The translations under genes were made by a program, and so were the position numbers. A stretch of 64,000 nt of DNA from Antitrichia curtipendula. Taxonomy: Eukaryota; Streptophyta; Bryopsida; Hypnales; Leucodontaceae. Below, piece by piece: positions 12,954-26,244 of this stretch. The notes under the pieces are model-generated. The model made no database searches. It saw only the letters and a list, made by a program, of their open reading frames with translations, and was not told the origin of the DNA. Each line of letters begins with the position of its first letter. Position 1 is the first letter of the stretch. Location of the stretch: contig OX579641.1 of the NCBI GenBank assembly GCA_951230915.1, forward strand, positions 1,426,001 through 1,490,000, read 5' to 3'.

Positions 12954-13515
12954 TTAAACCCTTGAGCGCTCAGACGTCCATATTCTGGACCAAGCGGACA
13001 TCACGAAAATGAGCCTACGTTTTTCAATATCTTTGCAGTATTGCATTTAGTACCCATGGAGAGGCTTAACAGTAGAGTACCTAATTAATACTCTTGCAGT
13101 ACTGCAATTTAGCAATATTTAGTGTAAACAAATGTTGTACTGCGCATAATTAAAAAACTTAAGCACAATACTACATGCAGTACTGTAAAAGTATTAAGAA
13201 AATGAGTGTTTGTTGACATTTTGCAATTGAAAAATATTTAAATAGTAAGTATTGTATTTTTAAGAAACAAAATATTAATACAATATAAATGCAATATTAA
13301 AATTAAAAAAATAAATTGTTATTGTCTTCATATAAACGCAGTATTACATGCAATACTGCAAGAATATTAGCTAGTATAGCCCCTTCTGCAATATTGCATC
13401 TGTACAAGTGGAGTCAGGGGGCACTTTCCTGATGGAGGCTTGCAGGGCATTGTTTCATCTAACTAACTTCTCATTCATCCAATATAACATTTGGATCTTG
13501 AAAAGAGAACCTTCT

Positions 13516-14057
13516 TTAACCCCTAAAACCCGAGGGGTTTGGACAAAACACAAATGTGCTATAAAATATAAGTTGTATAGCTTTTTTGAAGTTTGTATCA
13601 AAGAAGATAATGTGAAGCATGAAAAGTAGAAAGTAACCATATGGTCAAAATTATAAAATTATTTTTAGATCCACTTCAAATGAATTTTGAAGATATAACT
13701 TCAAAAATTCACCAAAAATACAATTTCTACCTTTAGGATTTGAATTTTATTTTGATTGGTCAAAATTGCAGGTTCTATTGATTTGTAAAAAATGCATAAG
13801 ATATAGAAATGTGAACATCAACACTTTTCCAAAATAGTAATTTTTTCAACATTAGTCGATTCTAAACACTTTGTGCTATTTCTCTTATGTTTTTGTTTGA
13901 GCGCAGCAGTCTGAGTTTTGAATATAAATATTGAAAGACAATCCAATCTTTTGGAAAAAGAAAATAAAAAGTTGAAAAAAAGGATTTTTTTGCCCCAAAA
14001 ATCTGCCCGATGTTGGGCAGCGACCATAAAATGGTCCTTTGAGCGCTTAGGGGTTAA
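13516..14057. mobile_element. TTAA-bounded element D1
   Basis: TTAA at 13516-13519 is followed by CCCCTAAAACCCGAGGGG. On the right, AGCGCTTAGGGG is followed by TTAA (14054-14057). The interior is non-coding. An alternative left end is TTAA at 12954 followed by CCCTTGAGCGCTCA, which matches the inverted right end CCCCTAAGCGCTCA well. A 1.1-kb element from 12954 with a second element end inside it is therefore equally possible. Confidence 0.55.
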
Positions 14058-14653
14058 TCCCTAAAAGCCCATAAGGTTACCACATGGCTTGTACAACTAC
14101 ATTTGTAAAAAAACACTAGAACCTCACTAACAATCTGTAAGCAACAAAGAGACCCTAGATGATTTTTTCTGTTGAATCCATTGGTGCAATATGATCGAGA
14201 AATGATTGAGTGTGCAATTTTTGGTAAATTTTTTGAGAATGAAAATGGCATTGTAGGCCGTTACTCAACATTCTTATATCTTTTTTTCTACAACTCAAAA
14301 TGACTTGAAAAAAATTACTCATCAATATTATGATGATATGCACATGTGGAAAAAAAATCAGAATTTCTGGAGCACTTTCAAGTATTCCAATTTCAACATT
14401 TTGATTTCAGCATACTTACAAATTACTCCCTAACCAAACATCTTTCATCAATCTTGTCAATGGTGGCATTTCTCAAAAATTGTGCAATTTAGTTGTGTGT
14501 TTTTTTTTAATGGGAAAGCTAAATAAGTCTTGTTTCATGTCAACGGTGGCGATCATCAAAATTATTCCACAAAAATGAGGAATTATGCTTGTTACAAGAG
14601 CTAGTCAAGAAACAAGGACTATGCTCAAACACCCCTGGTCCTTTAGGGGTTAA
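14054..14653. mobile_element. TTAA-bounded element D2, abutting D1
   Basis: It starts at the same TTAA that ends D1 (14054-14057) with TCCCTAAAAGCCC and ends with GGTCCTTTAGGGG before TTAA at 14650-14653. The inverted right end is CCCCTAAAGGACC. About 600 bp, non-coding. A further GGGG-TTAA right-end-like site lies at 14745-14752. Confidence 0.6.
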
Positions 14654-17051
14654 TGATCAATTTCATGAAATTCCAATGAATGATATTTTTGTATAAAGAT
14701 ATAAACCAAATTGTGCAAAAATTCAAAAAAAATGGAAGCATTAAGGGGTTAATAATAGGCTTTCCTTCCATTTGAATACCCAAAGTTCGGCAGAATGATG
14801 CCCTCAGTCCGTGTGTGTGAGTGAGAATCACCCATTGCAGGACTGCCATCTGGGAAGACGCAATTAGGTAGGGAGGGAGGGAATTGAATCTAAAGTAGTG
14901 CTATGAGCATCTTGTGGAGGTCCAATTAAGGGTGAATGTAAAAAAAAGTCTCCAATTTTGTGCCGTGCTAATTGTATTTCTCTACATCACTCCTAATTAA
15001 CTTGGGACCTCTAATTGCAAATATGAATTCAAAATTTGAAAAAAAAAAAATTGGGGTAGCAAATAAAAAGTTATTGCATTTTTCCAAGGGGTAAAACAAG
15101 AGCCTCCGCAAAAGGCTTGTAGCACTAGTATAGACTCAACCGAGGGAGGAAGGGGTCTCCTATGTAGGCTTACGAGAACCAAAGCAGAACAAGTTTATTT
15201 GATTTTATCATGATGGAACTTACGTTAAGGTAGGGGGCTCTAATTCATACCCTCTTCTTCAAACCATCCCATAGGTGGCTCCAAAAGCAATAGTTAGTGG
15301 ATGTGAGTTGGAATGCTCATAATGTCAGAGCATTAATGAGATTTGTTCATACTTCTGTAATGTATGAAATAAGAGATAGGGAGGGTTCATTTCAAAGTCA
15401 AGGTGTGTCCACTTAATTTTTCTAATGGGAATTGATTGCCCAATTGCCTTCTTCACACATGTTCAAAGAATGTAGGGTTCGTTTAAGTTTAGTAAGGGTC
15501 ACATTTAGGAACCTTATTTTTTGAATGCCTAACTGCTTGTTTTTGGTCTAGCCATATCTTTTTTCAGACTATACATGTGTGAGTTTTGCAAGGCCTAGGA
15601 TCACAAATAGGGGCCTATTGCAGAATTTTTTGAGAATTCATAAGTAATTCATAAATGCTCCGAAAAATATGAAACCACTTATGATAGAGTCCACATCAAT
15701 TTTCTTCGAGTGAGAAATAAGAAAAAATAATTTCGGGCATCTAAAATCCATCCTAAAGGCTGACCAGCCCTTAAAGTGACGGTTTATGAGCAGACTACCT
15801 TACAGGAACTGACGGAAGCTTATCTTGGCCATCCAGGCAGATGAAGTGATGAACTGCTGATGAGGGCTGACTCGGCTTCATGCGGCAACTGCTCCGATCC
15901 AGTGCCGATTGGAGAGCTCCCCTGGTTCATTGGCTTCCTCTCAACCGCAAAATCGACCGGCAAATTTCCGGCAATACCAATCAGTCCCCCCCTTACCAAT
16001 TTCCTCCAAACTCAAATTGACACCGGCTAAAACGCCAGTTTCAAACCAAAAGTATTCATGAATATTGCATCCTTGGTTTAGGCATCCTTGGTCCTTCCCA
16101 CATTGGGTAAAAATTCGTAGCGTATTCAATCAAAGTCGGGATTTACATTTCCATTTCACAAATGGATGTCACGGATTTTTGTATTGAAGCTCCATTGTCT
16201 TCTCTTTGCTCTTCATAGTTTTTGATTGTCCAAAATTATATTTTATATTTTGAATTCCCTCTCCTATACTTCCTAAGTTGATCCACTTTTTGATGTTTTG
16301 CTTCAAACTCATACAAAGATTGGAGCCTTTCATTTGATTGTGTATAGTGCTATTTGAATTTGCAACTTCCTTTGATATTTAGGTTTAGGTGAAGACAAAG
16401 GTCTTTCCTACATTGGGTAAGATTTCTCTACTTATTTATGGTCAAGATACACATGCTCAATTTGGTCACTGGATGCAAAGGGCTTGTGTATAAAACTCAA
16501 AAGTGGACTTTTAACTCTCCATAGTTTTTGATTGTCAAAACTTTGTTTTGTTTATTTAAGAATTTTTTTCTTTTTTTTCTTGCTAAATAAGGCCATTTCT
16601 TAATATTTTACTCTTCATGGTCATCAATGTTCTATAAGTCAAGTAATTTCGGGCAACATATGCATTGAATTAATGACTATTGTGAAGTAATGTTATGTCA
16701 GTTCTTAACTCCAATAGCTAGGCCCTCCATCTCCTATGCCAATATTTGCATCATCTAGGTCTCTTGCCTCACATGAATGTTAGACACAAATTATTATTTT
16801 ATGGTAGCTGAAATATGCCAAGTGTTGGAAAGAGGAAGTTAAAATATCCTTCAATTTTTAGCCCTACCAATTTTTTTCTAGTTTTACATCCTCTGTTTTT
16901 ATTATGCAACCAATTTTGAATTTTCCAGTAGCTAACTTTGAACCAGAAGCCTGTTTTTCCCGGTCATTGGTGTCAAACAACCGAGGAACACTTGGCTTGG
17001 CCCTCTCAAAATTAACTTAAAATTACCATAACATTATTAATCTGAATGCAA
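14654..17051. other. Intergenic DNA with a degenerate 310-bp tandem duplication
   Basis: No gene recognised. 16090-16110 and 16400-16420 share GGTCNTTCCNACATTGGGT, and both are followed some 100-120 bp later by catagtttttgattgtc, indicating an old tandem duplication of about 310 bp. A less AT-rich patch at 15750-15990 has no frame resembling a known protein. Confidence 0.4.
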
Positions 17052-17719
17052 GTAATCCCTTTTGTTGCCTCCAGATTCAGGAGCCCCCTTTTTGAGCTTC
17101 TAGGAATTGGCTCTAAATTAAACAAAATGACAACATTTTGATAATTTGTATCATTTAAAAAAAATTGTAACCATAAAAATTCAAACTAGACATGTTAGTG
17201 ATTGCGTAGGAAAAGAAAACACAACAATATCTCTTATAGATTGAAAGATTATAATGTTTGATTATGAGGGTGTTAAAACTACAAAAATGATTTGAAGTCT
17301 TTCAATCCTCTTTTCACATGTCAAATCTAAAAAAATTGGTCACCAAAAATGCATGAGGATAAAAGGCCTAACATGCAGAACCCCAATCAATTTATGGCTT
17401 CTCAAAATCTACTCTACAATTTGTTTAAATGAATTTCTAATGTGAATTTTCCTCCAAGATCTAGTGTATTTGAGGTTCACTTCCAAGAGCCCTCAACACT
17501 ACCAAAAGTCAAGATTGCAATGGACACCCCCGCACAAAATCTTGAATAAAAAAACCATAGCCAATCATTTTCAAAATCAGATTTTGGATTCTAAAACTAG
17601 ACTTCAAAAAGAATTTAAAAAATGTAAAAACTACTAAAAATATCAACTTGGTTAGATTTTATTTAACTTCAAAGTATTGTTGACACCACATTTTGGTGCC
17701 TTGGGCATTTAGGGGTTAA
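17052..17719. mobile_element. TTAA-bounded element, family B, copy 2
   Basis: The body matches 10146-10789 through most of its length. The right end is intact: TTGGTGCCTTGGGCATTTAG, then GGG and TTAA at 17716-17719. The left end has decayed to GTAATCCC near 17052. Non-coding. Confidence 0.6.
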
Positions 17720-17808
17720 CAATGTTTTGACTGTATTGCAGTTGGCTTGTGCATTCAACTGAACTGAACTGAGTTATGCACAACTGTACTGTACATGGAC
17801 AGTATTGA

Positions 17809-18256
17809 GAGCAACTCCAGTAGGCTATTGAAAGAAGCCCGGGAACGGGGCCAACGGGGCCTTTAACATGCTTTTGCCAAAAACCGCTCCCCAATGCAGC
17901 TGTTGTAGCCAATGGCATTTTCTAGGGCTCTTTACATGAGAGCCCTTGCTCGGCATTTTGGATCGATTTGAAGAGCACGGAAATTGGCACGCAATAGCAA
18001 AAGTCTCCCCTTTTCAAGCCTTGTAACGTGTGCCAATTGATTGGAGCTCCTCTTTTGCATGAAATGTCTTAATTTAATGTAGAATCTTTTCTTTTTCTTC
18101 TTTTTATATTGCGGAAAGTCCATTTGAAGTTTGGCTTGCCGGCACTGCATTGGGATCATTTTTTTCTAAAAGTTGCAGGAACAAAATGAGGTCCGCCTCC
18201 CTGCGCTTCAAAAGTTCGATACAGTAAGTTTTTCAGTGTTCCCATCGGGCTTGCTC
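17809..18256. mobile_element. Harbinger-type MITE, copy 2 (TGA duplication)
   Basis: Direct TGA flanks (17806-17808 and 18257-18259). Ends are GAGCAACTCCAGTAGGC and, inverted, GAGCAAGCCCGATGGGA. The body is nearly collinear with 12128-12574. The different flanking trinucleotide in the two copies shows that these three bases are target DNA and not element sequence. Confidence 0.75.
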
Positions 18257-18310
18257 TGACCTGTAAAAATCGATACACTTAGTTCTATCAATAGTTGTGT
18301 CTCCAAACTA

Positions 18311-18848
18311 TTAACCCGTAAATAATCAATGCATTTTTTGAGCTTATTGGAATTTGCTTTATATTAAACAAAAAGTCAACATTTTGATAACTTTATCAAT
18401 TTAAGAAAATTGTAAATGTATAAATTCAAACTAGACATGTTCAAGATCATATGGGAAAAGAAAACACAACAATATTACTTGTGGATTGAAATGTTATACT
18501 GTTTGATCATGAGAGTGTTAAAATTGTGAAAATAATTTGAAGTCTTTCAATCATCTTTTCACATGTCAAATTTGAAATTGAGGTCACCAAAAAAGTATGA
18601 AATTAAAGGACACTCCCAATCACTTTACGGCTTCTCAAAATCTACTCTAAATTTATTTTTAAATGAATTTCTAACCTGATTTTTTCTGCAGGATCCAATG
18701 TAAATAAAGCTTCAAATACATTTGCAACAGACACCTTCGTACAAAATCTTGAATAGGAAATCATAGTCATTCATTTTCAAAATTGAATTTTTGATGCTAA
18801 ATATATACTTCAAAATAAATTTGGTGCCTCAGGCAATTACGGGTTTAA
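18311..18848. mobile_element. TTAA-bounded element, family B, copy 3
   Basis: TTAA at 18311-18314 is followed by CCCGTAAATAATC. The right end reads GGCAATTACGGG, then a T and TTAA (18845-18848). The body is a shorter, internally deleted relative of 10146-10789. Both terminal repeats carry the same CCCGTAA change relative to copy 1. Confidence 0.6.
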
Positions 18849-20096
18849 ATGTTTAAGTTAGTTTCTTCATCAACTCTAAGAAAGAACACGAAGGTAGAAA
18901 TACTTATAACTGTTTTCCTGAATTGATGTACACATATGAAGTCAATATCACTATTAGGAGATTTTCTTTACTTTTAGATAAATAGAAATCATTAATTTAA
19001 AAATAAATAAATAAATAAATAATGGATTTAATTTTTTTTAAATTTTAAAAGTGAATTCTTGAAGTATTCTACGAGTGCACCTTCAAAAAGACCTAAAGTC
19101 ACTTAAGATCCCAAACCATTTACTACGAGCTCTATTACTTTACAACCATATTGTGCCATGTATAAAGTTGGAGACATTCCACATGAATAGGCTAACTCAA
19201 GAAGGACGCAACCACCCATTACCAAGGTAGTTACTAACCATTGTAGCCTAAGGCCATTTTTCATTTTTAAAATACACTCAAAAACTGCCATTTTCAATGC
19301 AAAAAACAAAAATATTAAAACTTTATTTCTTTTGAGTATCAATTGTAGGATCTTGCACTATACAAGTTAGAAAATGTTTGGAGTATATCAGTTACAAGAT
19401 ATAAGTATTTAAATTGAAAAAACTAGGTTTTTTGCTCATAGCCTAATTAGATTATAAAGCTTTAAATCCTCTTAACTTAAATTTATTTTACCATAGATTA
19501 TGAATTTGAATTTTTTTTCATATTGAAGAATTGATTTGAGGGTTTAAAAAAATTCAACCTCCATTGATTTTCAATGTTAAAAACATTGTTAAGTTGGAGT
19601 ACTTCATTTTTTTAATTGTTAAAATTGAGTTTATAAATGGAGATGATACATTATTTTCTCAAGAATTTTTTAAGATTGCTTATACAACACAAAGCTTTGT
19701 AACTTTCACATCTCTTCCAAATGCGAGTCCAAATGGAATGAATCAAGTCTTTCCAAATAGTCAAAAATGTAATGTGTATATATATGTGTATGGTGTGTGT
19801 ATATATAAATTATTTCAATTATTAAAAAATTAGCTACTCAACTTTGTCCATTTTGAATTTATTGTGGTTTAACTTTTGATCTTGGCACTAATTGAAATAA
19901 AAATTATATTCCTCCAAAAGTTAATTACTATTCCTTTCTTATAAAAAAGTTTCAAACAATCTTGCCAAAAATTGAGATTAGAAACCTATCTTGCGATTCT
20001 TAAGACTTTAAGAACTAAAATGTTTTTATTATTGGATCAATAGGTGCATTTTTTTGTTTTTCCAGTGATTAATGAAATCTCATCTATCAAACTCTT
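18849..20096. other. AT-rich DNA with AAAT microsatellite and repeat fragment
   Basis: A short (AAAT)n tract lies at about 19000-19022. The segment 19560-20000 resembles 31330-31700, sharing strings around tccaaatggaatgaatcaa and attgaaataaaaattatattcc, so both come from one repeat family. No gene recognised. Confidence 0.45.
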
Positions 20097-20993
20097 TTTA
20101 CCCCTAAAGTCCCATTGGCCCTATGGGGGACAAAATGCAACTTCATGTAATCTTGTACAATCTCAATATTCATTGTAATTTTCTAAAATTTTATATGGAG
20201 ATAGAAAAACATATAAGCTTTCTAGGAATACAATTTTCATTTCATTTGGTATATAGAAGCAAAAGTTATGGGACAATAAGCTGATAACGTAGCACAAAAA
20301 ATATCACAAAAAGTCAAAATAAATTATTATTATTTTCTCTCAAACATTATATTTTTGTCTATATGTGAAGCTTTGATTCATTTGATTTGGACTAGTGATG
20401 AGAAAGTTATGGACAATCTTGTTTTGGGTGCAATCTAAGCATTTAAAAAAAACTAAAACTTACAGGATTCATTTTTGAATGCAATTTTCAAAATTTTCAA
20501 AAAAATGTTGTGTGAAGGATGAAAGATGATTGCTAGAACAATCTCACTGTTGGGTTTATTTTTTTCAATTCCATGTTAGAGCTATTTAAAAGAATTTAGG
20601 TTGTTGTTCAATCTTAGACCTACTTCTACATAACAATTTTTTAAAGAATGAAAATCAAGTGTGTTATTTCTGAAAAAAAATTCTCTAGACTTTCAATTCA
20701 ATTTTTCAACATATATATTTTTTTAATTCAAATTTTATAGTAGAAAACATTCCCACAAATGGCAATCAAAGTCATCTGATTTATTTTCCAATTTAGGATG
20801 CTAATATCTTCCAATCTGTACAATCAAACTTCATGAAAAATTTGCCATATAATCTAAGACAAGTCAAGTACAAGATCCTATGGTCAGATTCCAAGAAAAA
20901 TATATTTGCTCTGTTCTCTTAGGCGAATGCAACAAAAATGGCGGTTCTAAGTGTTTTTTGATAGAATAATGGCCTTAGGACTTTAGGGATTAA
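20097..20993. mobile_element. TTAA-type element, family A, copy 1
   Basis: The left end is CCCCTAAAGTCC after a TTTA (decayed TTAA). The inverted right end is TCCCTAAAGTCC, followed by TTAA at 20990-20993. The interior shares gctttgattcatt, gatgagaaagttatggacaa and a right-half block around ctaatatcttccaatc with 22132-22719 and 25355-26244. About 897 bp, non-coding. Confidence 0.65.
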
Positions 20994-21428
20994 ACATTAG
21001 CATCCTTCCAGAGTTAAAATCATAATTGGAACACTCCTAGTACATCATAGAAATAGAAACAATTGAGCTTAACCCTTAAAGGACGATTAGTCTGAAAAGT
21101 GGCCAATGAATGACTTGATTGTTCATTTGTAGAAGCAAAGACATAACATTGTTTACCAATACTGAGGGGCTCCCTTTTGCTCTCCCCCAAAAGCGGAGCC
21201 TCCCAACATGGCCATTTGCTCCTTTTTTCAAGAATAGTGCTCACATGCCACATGTTGCCACAAGACTAGCCACAGGTTATAACTTAATTGAAACCCAGGT
21301 ATCCAGGAGCGCATAATACCTCCTGTCAGAGGGAGAGAGTGAAGCTGGCTAACAATGTTATGAATGCACCTGTTGGTTCAATAATCCAAACATTTTGGTG
21401 GCTACCTTAGTCATGGGGTCCGCACCCT
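20994..21428. other. Intergenic segment with an isolated TTAA-type left end
   Basis: TTAA at 21069-21072 followed by CCCTTAAAGGAC is almost identical to the left end of the family C copy at 31992, but no matching right end is clear before the next element at 21429. The rest is mildly GC-rich and non-coding. Confidence 0.35.
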
Positions 21429-21659
21429 TTAACCCATAAATGCCGCCGAGGATGTTCTCTGGCTGATGAATGACAAAGAATCTCTCCTTGTAGGACAAAA
21501 GTGCAATTATTCATCTTCCCAATTTTGTGTGAAAAGGAAAGATCATCTATAGTAGTATGTCTTCCAATGAGTGCTTTTGCAATTATTTTAATCCAACAAT
21601 TCACACGGTGACAAAACAGATGATTTCCACGGCTATGAGCCCCGTCGTTTAAGGGTTAA
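21429..21659 (-). mobile_element. TTAA-bounded MITE, family C, copy 2
   Basis: TTAA at 21429-21432 and 21656-21659. Termini are CCCATAAATG and, inverted, CCCTTAAACGACG. It is the reverse-orientation relative of 6131-6359, with long identical stretches such as around aaaggaaagatcatctatag. Uninterrupted and non-coding. Confidence 0.75.
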
Positions 21660-22131
21660 AGGTTGACGTAAGTCTTTAAATTTTCTGGCAAGATTTCTCC
21701 CAGGGACAGATTTCTGCTGGCATGATGGTAGGAGACTTGGAGTGCAAGATTGCAAGCTCACTTTTGGCCAATCCCAGTGCAGGCATCTCCCCAGCCAACC
21801 TTCATGTTACATGCTGCTTGCCTATTACTTTGGTCACTGGCTATGGAAATAGCTAAGGTATGGTAACCTATTTGTAGAGAGCATGCCCTTTCTAGAGAGT
21901 GTGCCCAATGAAAATGTTCGTTTCTTGCACGTGTGAAAAAAGTGATAATCATAGATGAATGCAAGTGGAATTGTGTACAATACATGATGTGTGTAAAGTG
22001 TCAAAAAGTCATATCATGAGAACCTCGAAAATGTCACCATGTGAATCTTAACAAGAAAATACTTTGTGTGATACAAGGTTGCATTTTTGTATAATCAAAT
22101 TGCACGGTGGAAAATGTGGGGCATTTTAAAC

Positions 22132-22719
22132 TTAACCCCTAAAGCCCCGCTTGTTCCCTCGGGGGACAATTTGGGTCCAGATAGGTTCCTATTGTCTCAA
22201 TTTGAAGTGCACTTTTTTGAGATTTTTTGAGGTTGTATAGCTTTGCAAGATCTTTGTGGATGTATAATTTTTGTTTCAATTGGATGCCGGATGAAAAATT
22301 TATGGCACAATGAGTAAGAAATGGAGATTGGCGGGCAGCTCAAAAAAATTACAAAAAGTCAAAATAATTTTTTTGATTTTTTTTCCTAAAAGATTATGTT
22401 TTTACCTACACTTAAAGCTTTGATTCATTCTATTTGGACTAGGGATGAGAAAGTTATGGACAATCTTAGTTTTTCGGGCAATTTAAGCATCTTCTTGAAA
22501 AAAAACTTTTTGTTCAACTTTGAATGCTAATATCTTCCAATCCGTACGTTCAAATTTGATGAAATTTTTACTACATGATCTCGGACAAGTTAAGTACAAG
22601 ATCCTACGGTTAAATTCCCCCAAAAAACAAAAAAAATTGGTTTCCTTAAGTGAATACAACAGAAGTGGTAGTTTTGAGTGGTTTTGGGTAGAAAAACCCC
22701 TCGGGGTTTTAGGGGTTAA
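22132..22719. mobile_element. TTAA-bounded element, family A, copy 2
   Basis: TTAA at 22132-22135 and 22716-22719 flank CCCCTAAAGCCCCG and, inverted, CCCCTAAAACCCCG, 13 of 14 identical. The interior aligns with both halves of 20097-20993 but is shorter. No open frame of significance. The TTAA site and C-rich termini indicate piggyBac-like mobilisation. Confidence 0.75.
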
Positions 22720-25354
22720 ACAAAAGACCCATGGTATGTGCAATGATCTTATCTATAAATAACAAATGTATGTGATGAATTATATATTAATGTGATGAAA
22801 GGTGAAAGGTAGGATTAGCACGAGGATTGGGATGCAATTAAGGTCAACTGACCTATGACAAGCAAATTGTCCAATGTGGACACCTAGGAAATGATCCATT
22901 CCATTCCAATATTATATACATCAATCCATGACAAAAAAATTGCAATAAATGAGTTAATTAGATTGAGTTAGTGGTTACAATCAATGGCTTAGGTGATGGT
23001 GAAGCAATTGTTAGTGACTACAATAGGAACTTTTACCTTCATTTTAGTATAAATTCATCACAAGAAGTAATTTTTTTATTCCTTCATGTCATGTCAATAT
23101 TAGACTGAATATTATAGTTGTGTTAAGAAATATTGTAATTACTTTAGGTGGTAAGACTACCATTATGGGTAGACTTTTGGATGGCTTGGTGGAAGTCTAG
23201 AGACTCTTTTGGGTCAATTATAGACTATATAATTCAAAAATTCATAATAAATTCATACTTTGTCAAAATAAATAAATTTCAATTGCACTCTCCTTTTCTC
23301 ACATTTGTCTTACGTGAATAATTTTCTTTTAATTCAATAATATCAACCATGTAAACCACGCATTTTGTCTATCATAGCTTGGTTTACCTTAGCAAGTATA
23401 TGATTGTTCACTGAAATTGGACAATTTTAAATTTTAAAAACTCACTAATTGCAAGATTATGATGCTTGAGTTTTGAAAAGGAGGTTTATTTAACCCATAA
23501 TTGTTGGTGAAATAGGTTGACAACACATTATTATAGATAGTAACTATGATTGCCGATGAAATGAAAATTGTCATAACTTTCAATTTATCAATCAACTTAG
23601 AAGGATTTGTAGTTTTCTATATAAATGAACACCTATAAAATCAAATCAATCTTTGTTTAAAAGACACAAACTTTTTTAGCTACCTAGATTGCCCAAATTT
23701 GCTTTCCAATGGAATTTATTTTTATAAATATTGCAACACTTAACATAATTAAATAAGACAAAGCTTGATATAAAATATTAGATTTGATAATAGTTTGTTT
23801 CAAAATTCTATATGTTGGTGTGCCAGTATACTAATCTTTCTTGAAGGACTAATTTAAACTACTCAAAGACCTCCTTTTCAAATTTAGGAGACTACATTCA
23901 TACATTATGGAACTTTTTTGAACATACTATTCATCTTTTGGATAATTGTTCTGCTCTTTTCTGAAGCATGTGTTAATTCATTGTTGTTAAAGTCTATAAC
24001 CATCAATAGCAACCTACGGACTCTTCACTTTGAAAAATCATCATTTATTCTAAATCAAAAAATTACAATTTAAATTGTAGTTTATTTCTTTTCCATTTCT
24101 CTATCTACCAAAAAAATTTGGAAATCATTGACTAGCTAGTTTCTTGCAAACATTTGTTTTTTTCCCTTAGATGTGCCATTTTTGAGCTAGAAATGTGGAG
24201 TCAAGAAATTGAAACTACAATTGAAGACATAAATTTTTTTTCAATTTTTAATTCTTTAAAATGGTCAGGTTTTCAAGCAAGGTAACTACTCAAACTTCCT
24301 CACAATAGCTTAGCTTTTGTCAATACAAAGCCCTTGGTCAACTCCTTTTGACTATATCAACCTTGAGTACTATTGGTGGTGGTGTCATTTTGTTTGCTCT
24401 ATGGACGAAAGGGGCAGAGCCTTAGCTTGCATAGACAAAAGCTACATCTATAGTGAATGTTAGGAAGTTTGAGTAGCTTGCTACTTGAAAAGTAAGCCAC
24501 TATTATCTAGACAAAGATTCTTGTAATATAAGTGATTTTTAAAATTTTATCTCATGTAATTTTCAACAAAGTACTGGATTATATAACTCATTTGTTTTAG
24601 TTTTCTAAATCCAAAGTTTGACATTTTGGTGCCCAAATATGGGACTACAAAATTGTTGAGTTGGTTGTAATTTTACTTTTCTATATACACAAAGTTTGCA
24701 TGTTTTTCTGACGGAATTGGAACAAAGCTGTAGACCACGGATTTGAATCACTGATGGAATTAGGTAGTTCTACCTTATATGCAACTTGCATGGGTGTACA
24801 AACAAATTGTTGAAAAGATAGTACAATCACCCCCTAGGCATGTATGTAAAAAAAATCTGAATGGATGCCTTGATCAAAAGTTATGCTGCCCATTCAAGCA
24901 AAATCCAAGCAATTTAAGCAATTTTAGCTTTTGTAATTCCTGATCATGAAATTTGGCATGCATGTAACTAACATGATTAGTATTCAATTGATTCAATTGA
25001 TAAAAAAAAACTCATTTGGTGCAAAAAACTCATTTTAATAGGAGGGAGAACTCTATTATCTTGCTTAGAAAGTTTGGATAATTTTTTTTTAAATAAAATT
25101 ACAAACACTATTAATTTGTAATTTGTGCTCCTAAAATTCTTGAATTTTTTTCCACATTTCAAATGTTTATCTATAAATTTTCATTGTTTGGATTTCAAAT
25201 AAAAAATTTCCTCATTGTACAAGAACTCATAAAAAAAAGACTAGGATATTGCTGGATTACTTAATCTCCACATATTACAAGGCGATTTAGAGTAAGATAA
25301 ACCCATTATCTTCTTATAAAATTATGCGTGAGTGCACCAAACAATGTGTAGTAC
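22720..25354. other. AT-rich intergenic DNA
   Basis: No gene or paired transposon ends recognised apart from the fold-back at 24269-24491. Confidence 0.45.
24269..24491. mobile_element. Small fold-back element
   Basis: TTTTCAAGCAAGGTAACTAC at the left and the inverted right arm (TTTTCAAGTAGCAAGCTACT) both continue into TCAAACTTCCT and end in GCTTTTGTC. Arms are about 50 bp around a 110-bp centre. Target duplication not resolved, so superfamily is unknown. Confidence 0.45.
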
Positions 25355-26244
25355 GTAACCTCTTGGGGAATAAAATGGATCTTGGACAAGCTCATATGGT
25401 CTCAATATTTATTGTGGTTTTTTTTGTGCATATAGAATAATACATCAACTTTTCAAAAATATAATTTTCATTTCAATTGAAGCCTAGAAGCCTAAGTTAT
25501 GATACAAAAAGCCCTTTTTCATTTCAATGGGCAAAAAAAACTTCAAAACAAATTAAAGTAAAAAGTTAATTAATTTTTTATTATATAGATTATATTTTTA
25601 TATACATGGGAAGCTTTGATTTATTCTATTTGAATTTGGTATGGACAATCTTGTTTTTTGAGCAATCACAGCATCTTCTTGAAAAAATAACTTACAAGAT
25701 TTAGTTCTGACCTTAGTTTTCACAATTTAAAAAAAAAAAATTCACAAGGTTAAGAGCTTTTGCTACAGCAATCTCACTGTTGAGATTAGTGTATTTCAAT
25801 TCCATCTTAGTGCTATTAACAATTTAGATTTTCCTTCGATCTTGAACATACTTCTACTTAACAAATTTTTAATGAGTGAAAAAAAAGTGGTTTTTAAATT
25901 TAAAAATTCCTAGACTCTCAACTCAATTATTTATCGTATAAAATTAGAAATTCAAAATCAATAGAGCAAAAATGATAAGTTATGAATGTTCAAAGTCAAA
26001 AAATGTAGATGAGCAAGGTGCAAAAAAGTTTGTTTCCTTCACTTTAAATGCAAATATCTTGCAATCTACACAACCAAAGTTTGTGAAATTTCTTCCACAC
26101 ATTCTTATAGTAGTCTAGTACAAGATGCTAGAGTTAGATATGCAAGAAAAAAAATATTTTAAATAGTTTTTAGTCTTTGCTATACGAATGGCAGTTTTGA
26201 GTTTTTTTTTGATGGAATAGAGGCTTTGGGGCTGTAGGGCGTAA
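25355..26244. mobile_element. TTAA-type element, family A, decayed copy 3
   Basis: Ends are eroded (GTAACCTCTTGGGG on the left; GGGGCTGTAGGGCGTAA on the right), but the interior follows the family A order: gctttgatttattct, atggacaatcttg, gcatcttcttgaaaaa, then a right half with caatctacacaacc. Length is about 890 bp, like 20097-20993. A second GGGGTTAG right-end-like site at about 26528-26533 closes another fragment. Confidence 0.5.

Noticed and set aside
10146..22719. Scattered TTTAGGG / CCCTAAA strings as interstitial plant telomere repeats
   Set aside because: They are single, never tandem, and fall at the ends of TTAA-bounded elements, whose termini happen to contain CCCTAAA.
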